In this document: piece by piece, positions 1-6,411 of the stretch
How positions within the stretch are numbered: position 1 is the first letter of the stretch
Layout of the letters: the number at the start of each line of letters is the position of its first letter
Assembly: GCA_014239895.1 (NCBI GenBank)
Contig: JAAZXZ010000144.1
Span: 1 to 6,411 of the forward strand
DNA: 6,411 nt
Direction: 5' to 3'
From: Flavobacteriaceae bacterium
Lineage (GTDB): Bacteria > Bacteroidota > Bacteroidia > Flavobacteriales > Flavobacteriaceae
The notes under the pieces: model-generated
Databases searched by the model: none
What the model saw: only the letters and a program-made list of their open reading frames with translations
What the model was told of the DNA's origin: nothing
Made by a program: the position numbers and the translations under genes

Positions 1-110
1 AAGAAACAGATGGTATTGAAATTGTACGTTTAAATGATGGAGATATTATAAGGAATATTCTAGTTAAAAAAATAATTGATGCATACAAAAATATTGAAAA
101 TACTAATTAG
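1..110 (+). CDS. PhoH-family ATPase, C-terminal fragment (5' end outside window)
   Basis: This is an open frame entering from the left edge (first full codon at base 3) and ending at TAG 108-110, giving 35 residues. The tail contains GIEIVRLNDGDIIR followed by LVKKIIDAY. This resembles the end of PhoH-family P-loop ATPases, where a 'GI-x-F/V ... D-V-V-R-H-x-LV-x-x-I-x-x-AY' pattern closes the domain; here the usual His after Arg is Asn. The Walker motifs lie upstream and cannot be seen. The stop is five bases before the purC ATG, a phoH-purC order that I recall as common in flavobacteria. The two genes are therefore probably co-transcribed. The family's role is still loosely defined: nucleotide binding, linked to phosphate stress and RNA metabolism. 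The frame is convincing as coding; the family call rests on a short tail only. Confidence 0.72.
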   Translation, partial: ETDGIEIVRLNDGDIIRNILVKKIIDAYKNIENTN

Positions 111-115
111 GGTTA

Positions 116-1078
116 ATGAATAATTCGATAATTGAGACTAATTTTAATTTTCCAAATCAAAGTAAAGTTTACAAAGGTAAAGTCAGGGATGTTTATACTT
201 TAAGAAATGATTTGGTAGTAATGGTTGCATCAGACAGAGTTTCTGCATTTGATGTAGTAATGCCTAAAGGTATACCCTACAAAGGACAAATCTTAAATCA
301 GATTGCTGTACAAATGATGAATTTAACTTCAGGCATTGTTCCCAACTGGTTGATTTCATCTCCTGATCCAAATGTATCAATAGGTTATTTATGTGAACCA
401 TTTAAAGTAGAAATGGTAATTAGAGGTTATTTATCTGGTCATGCCGCAAGAGAATATAAAAAAGGTAAAAGATTACTATGTGGAGTAAAAATGCCAGAAG
501 AAATGATAGAAAATGACAAGTTTCCAACCCCAATTATTACCCCTGCTACAAAAGCTGAATTTGGTAATCATGACGAAGATATTAGTAAAGAAGAAATTAT
601 AACAAGAAATATTGTTTCAAAGAAAGATTATGAAGTTTTAGAAAGTTATACTAAAAAATTGTTTGATAAAGGAAGTGAAATTGCTAAAGAAAGAGGTTTA
701 ATACTAGTAGACACGAAATATGAGTTTGGTAAAACGAAACAAGGAAAAATTGTATTAATTGACGAAATACATACCCCAGATTCGTCTAGATATTTTTATT
801 TAAAAGGCTATAATGAAAGACAAAAAAATAAAGAACCACAAAAGCAGCTATCAAAAGAGTTTCTTAGGCAGTGGTTAATCAGTAATAATTTTCAAGGACT
901 TAAGGGACAAGTTGTTCCTTATATGTCAGAAGAATATGTGTCAACTGTGAGTAGTAGATATATCGAACTTTATGAAAACATAGCTGCTAAAAAATTTATT
1001 AAGTTAGATAACACTAATTTGGAAAATAGAATTGAGAATAATATTAATAATTATTTAGAAACTAATTTTGGAAATTGA
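116..1078 (+). CDS. purC: Phosphoribosylaminoimidazole-succinocarboxamide synthase (SAICAR synthetase)
   Basis: This cytoplasmic enzyme of de novo purine synthesis joins CAIR and L-aspartate with ATP hydrolysis to give SAICAR. The 320-residue protein carries the family landmarks in order: a phosphate-binding YKGKVRD loop at residues 19-25, ASDRVSAFD at 38-46, the VIRGYLSGH segment around 101-109, signature LVDTKYEFG at 197-205, and DEIHTPDSSR at 216-225. The length and these motifs match the longer PurC form of Bacteroidota and fungi rather than the roughly 240-residue E. coli type. The ATG at 116 follows the phoH-like stop by five bases and gives a normal N-terminus; upstream there is only a weak TAGGG. 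The 3' end overlaps the next gene by 11 bases, so purC probably heads, or sits inside, a transcript that also carries transporters and acs. No truncation or missing key motif is apparent. Confidence 0.97.
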   Translation: MNNSIIETNFNFPNQSKVYKGKVRDVYTLRNDLVVMVASDRVSAFDVVMPKGIPYKGQILNQIAVQMMNLTSGIVPNWLISSPDPNVSIGYLCEPFKVEMVIRGYLSGHAAREYKKGKRLLCGVKMPEEMIENDKFPTPIITPATKAEFGNHDEDISKEEIITRNIVSKKDYEVLESYTKKLFDKGSEIAKERGLILVDTKYEFGKTKQGKIVLIDEIHTPDSSRYFYLKGYNERQKNKEPQKQLSKEFLRQWLISNNFQGLKGQVVPYMSEEYVSTVSSRYIELYENIAAKKFIKLDNTNLENRIENNINNYLETNFGN

Positions 1079-2420
1079 AAAATTATTTTCAGATATTTCA
1101 TCATATGTATGGGGCTTCCCATTAATAATATTACTTATTGGTGGAGGATTATACCTAATTATCTATTCTAGGTTTATTCCTTTTAAATATTTTTTTCATG
1201 CTATAGATATAGTTAGAGGCAAGTATGATAATCCCAATGATGATGGTGAAATAACTCATTTTGCTGCCTTATCCACTGCTTTGTCTGCGACTGTTGGGAT
1301 GGGTAATATTGCGGGTGTTTCAGTTGCAATATCAATTGGTGGACCTGGAGCAATTTTTTGGATGTGGGTTAGTGGTATAATAGGAATGTCAACTAAATTT
1401 TTTACATCCTCATTAGCAATAATGTTTAGAGGAAAGGACTCTGCCGGAAATATACAAGGTGGACCAATGTATTTTATAATCGAAGGTTTAGGGAAAAAAT
1501 GGAAAGCCCTAGCTGTATTTTTTAGCATATGCGGTTTAGTAGGTGCTTTACCTGTTTTTAACGTAAATCAATTAACACAAGCTGTGAATGATATTTTGTT
1601 AATCCCAATGGGATATGAAGTTAGTTTTCAAACAAACTTTTTGATAGGTGTATTATTAATCATTGTCACCTCCATTGTGATACTTGGCGGTCTTAAAAGA
1701 ATTAGCTCTGTAGCCTCAAAATTAGTCCCTTTTATGGTGTTCGTATATATGATATCTGTTATAGCTATTATAATTATTAATATCGAAGAATTACCCCACT
1801 ACATTAGATTAATATTTTACGATGCTTTTACAGGTTTAAATTATAAAGGAGACTCAGTTACAGGAGGAGTATTAGGCTCACTAATTATATTAGGAATTAG
1901 AAGAGGAGCTTTTTCAAATGAAGCAGGTATAGGTATGGCACCGATGGCACATGGAGCAGCAAAAACAAACTCTCCAATAAGAGAAGGTTTAGTTGCTATG
2001 CTAGGCCCCGCAATTGATACTCTGTTTGTTTGTACCTTGACCGCATTAGCGATTTTAATAACTGGAGTATGGGAAACAGACTTAAATGGAGTTACATTAA
2101 CTGCTGCTGCATTTAACAATTCTCTTCCGTTTTTTGGAAAGTATTTACTATTGGTGTGTGTTATTATTTTTAGTGTTTCATCATTATTTACATACTCATA
2201 TTATGGAACCAAGTGTTTATCATTTTTACTGGGAGAAAGAAATAAAAAATATTATAATTATATTTATATAATTAGCATTATGTTAGGTGCTACAACATCT
2301 CTAAGCCTAATGATTAATTTGATTGACACATTTTTTGCTTTAATGGCTATACCAACAATGTTAGCAACCATCATTTTAGCACCAAAAGTTATTGAAGCCC
2401 TAAATAAATATAAAATTTGA
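1068..2420 (+). CDS. Sodium:alanine/glycine symporter, AGCS family
   Basis: This is an inner-membrane secondary transporter that probably imports alanine or glycine with Na+ (family knowledge; the exact substrate cannot be read from sequence). The 450 residues are highly hydrophobic, with about 10-11 likely membrane helices, the first near residues 14-33. Family motifs are clear: ALSATVGMGNIAGV at 71-84, GGPGAIFWMW at 91-100, QGGPMYF at 130-136, and the signature GAFSNEAGIGMAPMAHGAAKT beginning at 280. An in-frame TAG at 1056-1058 limits how far upstream the start can lie, and the first in-frame ATG is codon 78, inside a conserved motif. The best start is therefore TTG at 1068, giving a normal N-terminus and an 11-base overlap with purC; ATT at 1065 or 1074 is less likely. 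No Shine-Dalgarno sequence is visible, so translation may be coupled to purC. The stop TGA shares bases with the next gene's TTG start. Family call very sure, start moderately sure. Confidence 0.93.
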   Translation: MEIEKLFSDISSYVWGFPLIILLIGGGLYLIIYSRFIPFKYFFHAIDIVRGKYDNPNDDGEITHFAALSTALSATVGMGNIAGVSVAISIGGPGAIFWMWVSGIIGMSTKFFTSSLAIMFRGKDSAGNIQGGPMYFIIEGLGKKWKALAVFFSICGLVGALPVFNVNQLTQAVNDILLIPMGYEVSFQTNFLIGVLLIIVTSIVILGGLKRISSVASKLVPFMVFVYMISVIAIIIINIEELPHYIRLIFYDAFTGLNYKGDSVTGGVLGSLIILGIRRGAFSNEAGIGMAPMAHGAAKTNSPIREGLVAMLGPAIDTLFVCTLTALAILITGVWETDLNGVTLTAAAFNNSLPFFGKYLLLVCVIIFSVSSLFTYSYYGTKCLSFLLGERNKKYYNYIYIISIMLGATTSLSLMINLIDTFFALMAIPTMLATIILAPKVIEALNKYKI

Positions 2421-2674
2421 ACAACAAGGAAAAAGAAATTAAATATTGGAAAACAAACATACGCTATGTTTTAATTCTCTTGTTTTTATGGTTTATAGTC
2501 TCATTTGGTGCAGGAATTATATTTAAAGACTTCTTAAATAATTTTAAAATAGGTGGATTTAAACTTGGATTTTGGTTTGCCCAACAAGGATCAATATTTC
2601 TATTTGTAGTTATAATATTTATATATGTCTATTTGATGAATAAATTAGATAAGAAATATGGATATGATAAATAA
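2417..2674 (+). CDS. DUF4212 small subunit of sodium/solute symporter
   Basis: This is a short two-helix membrane protein of 85 residues. It starts with a charged cytoplasmic stretch (residues 1-16, including W11), has a first hydrophobic helix at about 17-36, a short loop, the family hallmark GFWFAQQGSI at 51-60, and a second helix running to about 74, then a charged tail. This matches the DUF4212 family (putative sodium/substrate symporter small subunit), which is characteristically encoded just before a VC_2705-type large subunit, exactly as here. An in-frame TAA at 2411-2413 blocks upstream starts and no ATG occurs until near the C-terminus, so TTG at 2417 is the only reasonable start. 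It overlaps the AGCS stop as TTGA. Its function is unproven in general; the two-subunit symporter model is inferred from conserved pairing. Confidence 0.92.
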   Translation: MNNKEKEIKYWKTNIRYVLILLFLWFIVSFGAGIIFKDFLNNFKIGGFKLGFWFAQQGSIFLFVVIIFIYVYLMNKLDKKYGYDK

Positions 2675-4367
2675 TTTAAATCTATTTATGGATTTAAATG
2701 TCCAAGAATGGACATATATAATAGTAGGTTTTACTTTCTCAATTTATATAGCTATCGCTATTTGGTCTAGAGTACAAACGACAAAAGATTTTTATGTGGC
2801 AGGGGCTGGGGTTAGCCCTTTGGCTAATGGAATGGCAACTGCTGCAGACTGGATGAGTGCGGCATCTTTTATATCAATGGCAGGAATAATTTCTTTTGCT
2901 GGTTATGATGGAGCTGTATATCTAATGGGTTGGACTGGAGGATATGTTCTGCTAGCATTGCTTTTAGCTCCGTATTTAAGAAAATTTGGCAAATTTACTG
3001 TACCAGATTTTATTGGTGACAGGTATTATTCAAATGCTGCAAGAATTGTTGCAGTTATATGCGCTTTATTAGTATCCTTTACATATGTAGCTGGACAAAT
3101 GAGAGGAGTAGGAATTGTTTTTTCAAGATTTTTAGAAGTTGAAATTAACACAGGAGTAATTATAGGAATGATAATTGTTTTATTTTATGCTGTTTTAGGA
3201 GGAATGAAAGGAATTACATATACACAAGTTGCTCAATACTGTGTTTTAATCTTTGCCTTTATGGTTCCTGCAATTTTCATCTCTATACAGATGACAGGGA
3301 ACCCTATTCCACAGTTAGGATTTGGATCTGAAGCAATTGAAGGAGGGTATCTTCTAGACAAATTAGATGGCTTAAATGAACAATTAGGATTTAATAAATA
3401 TACAGATAACACAAAACCATTAATAGATGTTTTTGCCATTACATTTGCTTTGATGGTAGGTACAGCTGGTCTACCACATGTAATAATTAGGTTTTTTACG
3501 GTTAAAAAAGTTTCGGACGCAAGAAAATCTGCAGGAATTGCTTTACTTCTAATAGCAGTGCTGTATACAACTGCTCCTGCTGTAGCTGTTTTTGCTAGAA
3601 CAAATATGATTGAAACTTTATCAAATGTTGAATATTCAAAAGTTCCAAGTTGGTTTAAAAATTGGGAAACAACTGGTTTAATAAGTTTTGATGATAAAAA
3701 TCTAGATGGGAAAATCCAATATTTAGCAGATAAATCAAGTAATGAACTTATTGTTGATAGAGATATCATGGTTTTAGCAAACCCAGAAATTGCTAAATTA
3801 CCAAATTGGGTAATTGCTCTTGTTGCTGCAGGAGGTTTGGCAGCAGCTTTATCAACTGCAGCAGGACTGTTATTAGTTATTTCCTCATCCATATCCCATG
3901 ATTTGCTAAAAAAAGTGATAATGCCTTCTATTTCAGAAAAAGAGGAGCTAATTGCAGCCAGATTATCTGCTTTTGCTGCAGTTTGTGTTGCAGGTTATTT
4001 TGGTATTAATCCACCTGGATTTGTTGCGGCTACTGTTGCCTTAGCATTTGGGCTTGCTGCTGCATCATTTTTTCCAGCAATTATATTAGGTATTTTCTAT
4101 AAAAAGATGAATAAAGAAGGAGCAGTGTCAGGAATGATTGCAGGAACCTTATTAATGCTATACTACATGATAAAATATAAACTAGGATGGTTTGACGATG
4201 AATTGCCTAGTTCTGATCAGTGGTGGTTTAAAATCTCTCCTGAAGGGTTTGGAACTATTGCAATGTTTGTTAACTTTATTGTATCAATAATTGTAATGAA
4301 ATTTACAGCTGAACCACCTAATGAAATAAAGAAGATTGTTGAGAGGATTAGAATTCCATCAGAATAA
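2658..4367 (+). CDS. VC_2705-type sodium:solute symporter large subunit (ActP-like, probable acetate uptake)
   Basis: This is an inner-membrane Na+-coupled carrier of the solute:sodium symporter family, VC_2705 subfamily, related to acetate permease ActP. The 569 residues show about 13 hydrophobic helices. Conserved stretches include GMATAADWMSAASFISMAG near the start of the core, GWTGGYVLLALLLAPYLRKF, FTYVAGQMRGVG, GGMKGITYTQVAQY, GTAGLPH at 268-274, and LSTAAGLLL at 398-406, followed by a Ser-rich stretch (409-411) in the region that forms the Na+ site in LeuT-fold carriers. A hydrophilic insert at about 325-380 contains an EF-hand-like DKNLDGKI loop (346-353). The start is uncertain: ATG 2658 overlaps DUF4212 by 17 bases, ATG 2664 is also possible, and ATG 2688 would give an N-terminus MDLNVQEWTY close to what I recall of relatives and a 13-base gap. 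The neighbouring DUF4212 gene and downstream acs support a monocarboxylate such as acetate as the substrate; this is inference. Confidence 0.94.
   Translation: MDMINNLNLFMDLNVQEWTYIIVGFTFSIYIAIAIWSRVQTTKDFYVAGAGVSPLANGMATAADWMSAASFISMAGIISFAGYDGAVYLMGWTGGYVLLALLLAPYLRKFGKFTVPDFIGDRYYSNAARIVAVICALLVSFTYVAGQMRGVGIVFSRFLEVEINTGVIIGMIIVLFYAVLGGMKGITYTQVAQYCVLIFAFMVPAIFISIQMTGNPIPQLGFGSEAIEGGYLLDKLDGLNEQLGFNKYTDNTKPLIDVFAITFALMVGTAGLPHVIIRFFTVKKVSDARKSAGIALLLIAVLYTTAPAVAVFARTNMIETLSNVEYSKVPSWFKNWETTGLISFDDKNLDGKIQYLADKSSNELIVDRDIMVLANPEIAKLPNWVIALVAAGGLAAALSTAAGLLLVISSSISHDLLKKVIMPSISEKEELIAARLSAFAAVCVAGYFGINPPGFVAATVALAFGLAAASFFPAIILGIFYKKMNKEGAVSGMIAGTLLMLYYMIKYKLGWFDDELPSSDQWWFKISPEGFGTIAMFVNFIVSIIVMKFTAEPPNEIKKIVERIRIPSE
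2674..2699 (+). repeat. Inverted repeat around the start of the large symporter subunit
   Basis: ATTTAAATC (2674-2682) and GATTTAAAT (2691-2699) form a perfect 9-base inverted repeat with an 8-base spacer, TATTTATG. The spacer ends in ATG 2688-2690, one of the possible start codons of the large subunit. In mRNA this could form a small hairpin exposing that ATG. With a single G/C pair per stem, stability would be low and the repeat may be fortuitous in such A/T-rich DNA. Confidence 0.35.
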
Positions 4368-4374
4368 ACTATTT

Positions 4375-6279
4375 ATGGACAAATATAATATTTCAACTAA
4401 GGATCAATATAATTCAATATATAAAGATTCAATTACTAATCCTGAAGAGTTTTGGTCTGAAATAGCAGCAAAAAATTTTGTTTGGAGAAATAAGTGGGAA
4501 ACAGTTTTAGAATGGGATTTTAAACAAGCCAAAGTTAATTGGTTTCAAGGAGCTAAACTAAATATTACAGAAAACTGTATAGACAGACATCTAGAAGACA
4601 ATTCAGATAAAACAGCAATAATATTTGAACCTAATAATCCTAATGAATCTTCAGAGGAAATTACATACAAATCACTATTTGAAAGAGTATGTAGGATGTC
4701 TAATGTTTTAAAGGAAAAAGGAGTTAAGAAAGGGGATAGGGTCTGTATTTACTTACCAATGATCCCTGAACTTGCAATTTCTGTCCTTGCATGTGCTAGA
4801 ATTGGTGCTGTTCATTCGGTTGTTTTTGCAGGGTTTTCAGCAAACGCCCTTGCTACTAGAATAAATGATTGTGAATCAAGAACTGTAATTACTTCTGATG
4901 GTTCTTATAGAGGAGGAAAAACTATAGATTTAAAAGGAATTGTTGATGATGCTCTATCAGAATGTGAAATAGTTGATACAGTTTTAGTAGTAAATAGAAT
5001 TAATTCTAAAATTAATCTTGTTAACGAAAGAGATGTTTTATTAGAACCCTTACTTGAAAATGCAGATAAATATTGTGAGGCTGAAATAATGGACGCTGAG
5101 GACCCCTTATTTATTTTATATACTTCTGGGTCTACAGGAAAACCTAAGGGCATGGTGCATAGCTGTGCTGGTTATATGGTATATACTGCCTATACTTTTA
5201 AAAACATTTTTCAATATAAACCAGATGATATATATTGGTGTACAGCAGATATTGGTTGGGTAACAGGTCATAGTTATATATTATATGGTCCATTAGCAAA
5301 TTGCGCTACTACAATTATGTTTGAGGGCGTACCTAGTTATCCTGATTTTGGAAGATTTTGGGATATTGTTGAAAAACACAGAGTTAATCAATTTTATACT
5401 GCTCCTACAGCAATTAGAGCCCTTGCTAAACAGGGAACAAGCTATATTGCAGGTAAAGACATTTCTTCTTTAAAAGTGCTTGGAACAGTTGGAGAACCTA
5501 TTAATGAAGAAGCATGGAATTGGTATGATAAAAATATAGGAAAGAATAAATGCCCTATAGTAGATACGTGGTGGCAAACAGAAACAGGGGGAGTTTTAAT
5601 CTCTTCCATTCCTGGAATTATTGAAGCTAAACCAACATTTGCAACACTTCCTTTTATTGGTATCCAGCCAGTATTAATGGATAATGACTCAAATGAAATT
5701 TTAGAGAGTGATGTGGTAGGTAGATTGTGCATTAAATTTCCATGGCCATCAATAGCAAGAACTATATGGGGAGATCATAAAAGATATGTAGATACTTATT
5801 TTTCAGCCTTTGATAATATGTATTTTACTGGTGATGGAGCTTATAGGGATGATAATGGTAATTTTAGAATTACGGGAAGAGTAGATGATGTAATAATAGT
5901 TTCAGGGCACAATTTAGGAACTGCTCCCATAGAAGATGTTATAAATGAACATGAAAATGTTGCAGAATCAGCAATTGTTGGTTTTCCTCACGATATCAAA
6001 GGAAATGCATTATATGGGTTTGTTACTTTAAAAAACTCTTCTAATATTTCAGAAAACACAAAAGATGAGATAAATAAATTAATATCTGATAAAATTGGCC
6101 CTATTGCAAAATTGGATAAGATTCAATTTACAGAAGCTTTACCTAAAACAAGGTCTGGAAAAATAATGAGAAGAATTTTAAGAAAAATCGCTGGAAATGA
6201 TTTTGATAACCTAGGAGATATAAGTACATTATTAAACCCTGAGGCTGTTCACACTATAATTGAGAATCATATTAAATAG
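4375..6279 (+). CDS. acs: Acetyl-CoA synthetase (acetate-CoA ligase, AMP-forming)
   Basis: This cytoplasmic enzyme converts acetate, ATP and CoA to acetyl-CoA, AMP and PPi via acetyl-adenylate. With ATG 4375 it is 634 residues, near the usual 640-650. The ATP/AMP loop YTSGSTGKPKG is at 249-259. V296 and T297 in GWVTGH, V372 in VGEP and W400 in WWQTETGG correspond to acetate-pocket residues V310, T311, V386 and W414 of Salmonella Acs. D487 (TGDGA) binds ribose, and D504 in GRVDD is the hinge. K596 in RSGKIMRR is the adenylation lysine and the known site of regulatory acetylation. The C-terminus LGDISTLLNPE is typical of Acs. N513 stands where Salmonella has R526. A frame extends upstream to TTG 4336, but that adds 13 atypical residues overlapping the symporter, so ATG 4375, seven bases after the symporter stop, is preferred. 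The enzyme would consume substrate imported by the adjacent symporter. Confidence 0.97.
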   Translation: MDKYNISTKDQYNSIYKDSITNPEEFWSEIAAKNFVWRNKWETVLEWDFKQAKVNWFQGAKLNITENCIDRHLEDNSDKTAIIFEPNNPNESSEEITYKSLFERVCRMSNVLKEKGVKKGDRVCIYLPMIPELAISVLACARIGAVHSVVFAGFSANALATRINDCESRTVITSDGSYRGGKTIDLKGIVDDALSECEIVDTVLVVNRINSKINLVNERDVLLEPLLENADKYCEAEIMDAEDPLFILYTSGSTGKPKGMVHSCAGYMVYTAYTFKNIFQYKPDDIYWCTADIGWVTGHSYILYGPLANCATTIMFEGVPSYPDFGRFWDIVEKHRVNQFYTAPTAIRALAKQGTSYIAGKDISSLKVLGTVGEPINEEAWNWYDKNIGKNKCPIVDTWWQTETGGVLISSIPGIIEAKPTFATLPFIGIQPVLMDNDSNEILESDVVGRLCIKFPWPSIARTIWGDHKRYVDTYFSAFDNMYFTGDGAYRDDNGNFRITGRVDDVIIVSGHNLGTAPIEDVINEHENVAESAIVGFPHDIKGNALYGFVTLKNSSNISENTKDEINKLISDKIGPIAKLDKIQFTEALPKTRSGKIMRRILRKIAGNDFDNLGDISTLLNPEAVHTIIENHIK

Positions 6280-6286
6280 ATGATTC
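6264..6286. terminator. Candidate weak hairpin at the convergent gene ends
   Basis: A perfect 7-base inverted repeat, GAATCAT (6264-6270) and ATGATTC (6280-6286), is separated by nine bases that contain the stop codons of both acs and the - strand gene. A 2-base bulge would allow the stem to extend by TTGA/TCAA pairing. The position between converging genes suits a bidirectional terminator. However, the stem is A/T-rich and no strong T-run follows on either strand, so it may be chance or only a weak terminator. Confidence 0.3.
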
Positions 6287-6411
6287 AATTTCTGCAATAA
6301 CACTATTGTAATAACTTTTATTTGATCCAATAAAAAATTCAGAATTATTTTGTATTAGATCTTTCATATTATCAAGAGATATAAATTTTAATTCTTCAAC
6401 TTCATTATTAT
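6272..6411 (-). CDS. C-terminal fragment of a convergent gene, possibly Nudix hydrolase
   Basis: On the - strand a frame runs from the right edge to a TAA stop at 6274-6272, giving 45 residues. It contains EVEELKFISLDNMKDLI near its beginning and SYYNSVIAEIESSI at the end. The 'E-V-E-E-L-K-F-(I/V)-S-L-(D/E)-x-(M/L)-K-x-L-I' pattern is common just after the catalytic region in Nudix hydrolases, where it reads as the last strand and helix. The Nudix box itself would lie beyond the window, so the activity and substrate cannot be judged. The frame overlaps the acs stop tail-to-tail by 8 bases. Coding is supported by a sensible amphipathic composition; on the opposite strand the same bases carry stops. 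The family call is tentative. Confidence 0.5.
   Translation of the reverse strand, partial: NNEVEELKFISLDNMKDLIQNNSEFFIGSNKSYYNSVIAEIESSI

Noticed and set aside
1046..1091. Small A/T palindromes around the purC-AGCS junction (AATAATTATT at 1046-1055; TGAAAA/TTTTCA at 1076-1091)
   Set aside because: They consist almost only of A and T, are short, and are expected by chance at this base composition.
1256..1528. Open frame on the - strand inside the AGCS gene (also 1841-2119)
   Set aside because: Both are antisense shadows of conserved membrane-protein coding sequence, with Pro/Ala/Ile-rich translations and no domain.
3233..3892. Long open frame (219 codons) on the - strand inside the large symporter gene
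   Set aside because: It lies fully antisense to a strongly conserved gene, its translation resembles no family I know, and A/T-rich codon bias in the sense gene explains the lack of stops.
4336..4374. Upstream TTG start extending Acs by 13 residues
   Set aside because: The extension overlaps the symporter gene and reads unlike Acs N-termini, while ATG 4375 gives a normal length and start.
4905..5732. Two open frames on the - strand inside acs (4905-5153 and 5442-5732)
   Set aside because: They mirror conserved Acs motifs on the other strand and have no independent support.
4375..6279. Propionyl-CoA synthetase (PrpE) instead of Acs
   Set aside because: The WWQTETGG pocket motif, the acetate-pocket residues V296, T297, V372 and W400, and the LGDISTL C-terminus fit Acs better.
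1..6411. CRISPR arrays, tRNA or rRNA genes, insertion sequences, riboswitches
   Set aside because: There are no spaced direct repeats, RNA-gene signatures, transposase motifs or non-coding stretch long enough; nearly every base is in a recognised coding frame.

Overview
The window is an almost fully coding, strongly A/T-rich stretch. It most likely comes from a flavobacterium-like member of the Bacteroidota, probably one with a compact (marine-type) genome. The assignment rests on four things: the gene order phoH-like end followed by purC, the long Bacteroidota-type PurC (320 aa), Bacteroidota-style sequence details in Acs (the GHNLGTAPIE segment), and start sites that mostly lack a recognisable Shine-Dalgarno sequence. 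The taxonomy is inferred from protein style; no rRNA marker is present.

Layout. Bases 1-110 are the 3' end of a gene on the + strand that resembles the C-terminus of PhoH-family ATPases. Five bases later comes purC (116-1078). It is followed with overlaps by an AGCS-family sodium:alanine/glycine symporter (1068-2420, TTG start), a DUF4212 small symporter subunit (2417-2674, TTG start within a TTGA overlap), and the large VC_2705-type sodium:solute symporter subunit (2658-4367). Acetyl-CoA synthetase follows (acs, 4375-6279). The last 140 bases hold the 3' end of a gene on the - strand (6272-6411) that converges on acs and overlaps its stop; its tail looks Nudix-like. Only about 12 bases (111-115 and 4368-4374) lie outside coding sequence, so there is no room for a conventional intergenic promoter between phoH and acs.

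How the genes fit together. The DUF4212/VC_2705 pair plus Acs forms a coherent uptake-and-activation module: a sodium-coupled symporter related to the acetate permease ActP imports a short carboxylate (probably acetate), and Acs converts it to acetyl-CoA. The AGCS symporter adds sodium-coupled uptake of alanine or glycine. Glycine is also a building block of the purine ring, so a metabolic link to purC is possible but speculative. The tight overlaps suggest one transcript running from the phoH-like gene or purC through acs, with translational coupling at the TTG starts.

I see no wholly new system here. The gene families are known. The points worth checking are the overlapping TTG starts, an EF-hand-like loop in the large symporter subunit, an Arg-to-Asn change at a conserved ATP-contacting position of Acs, two small inverted repeats at gene junctions, and the overlapping convergent gene ends.
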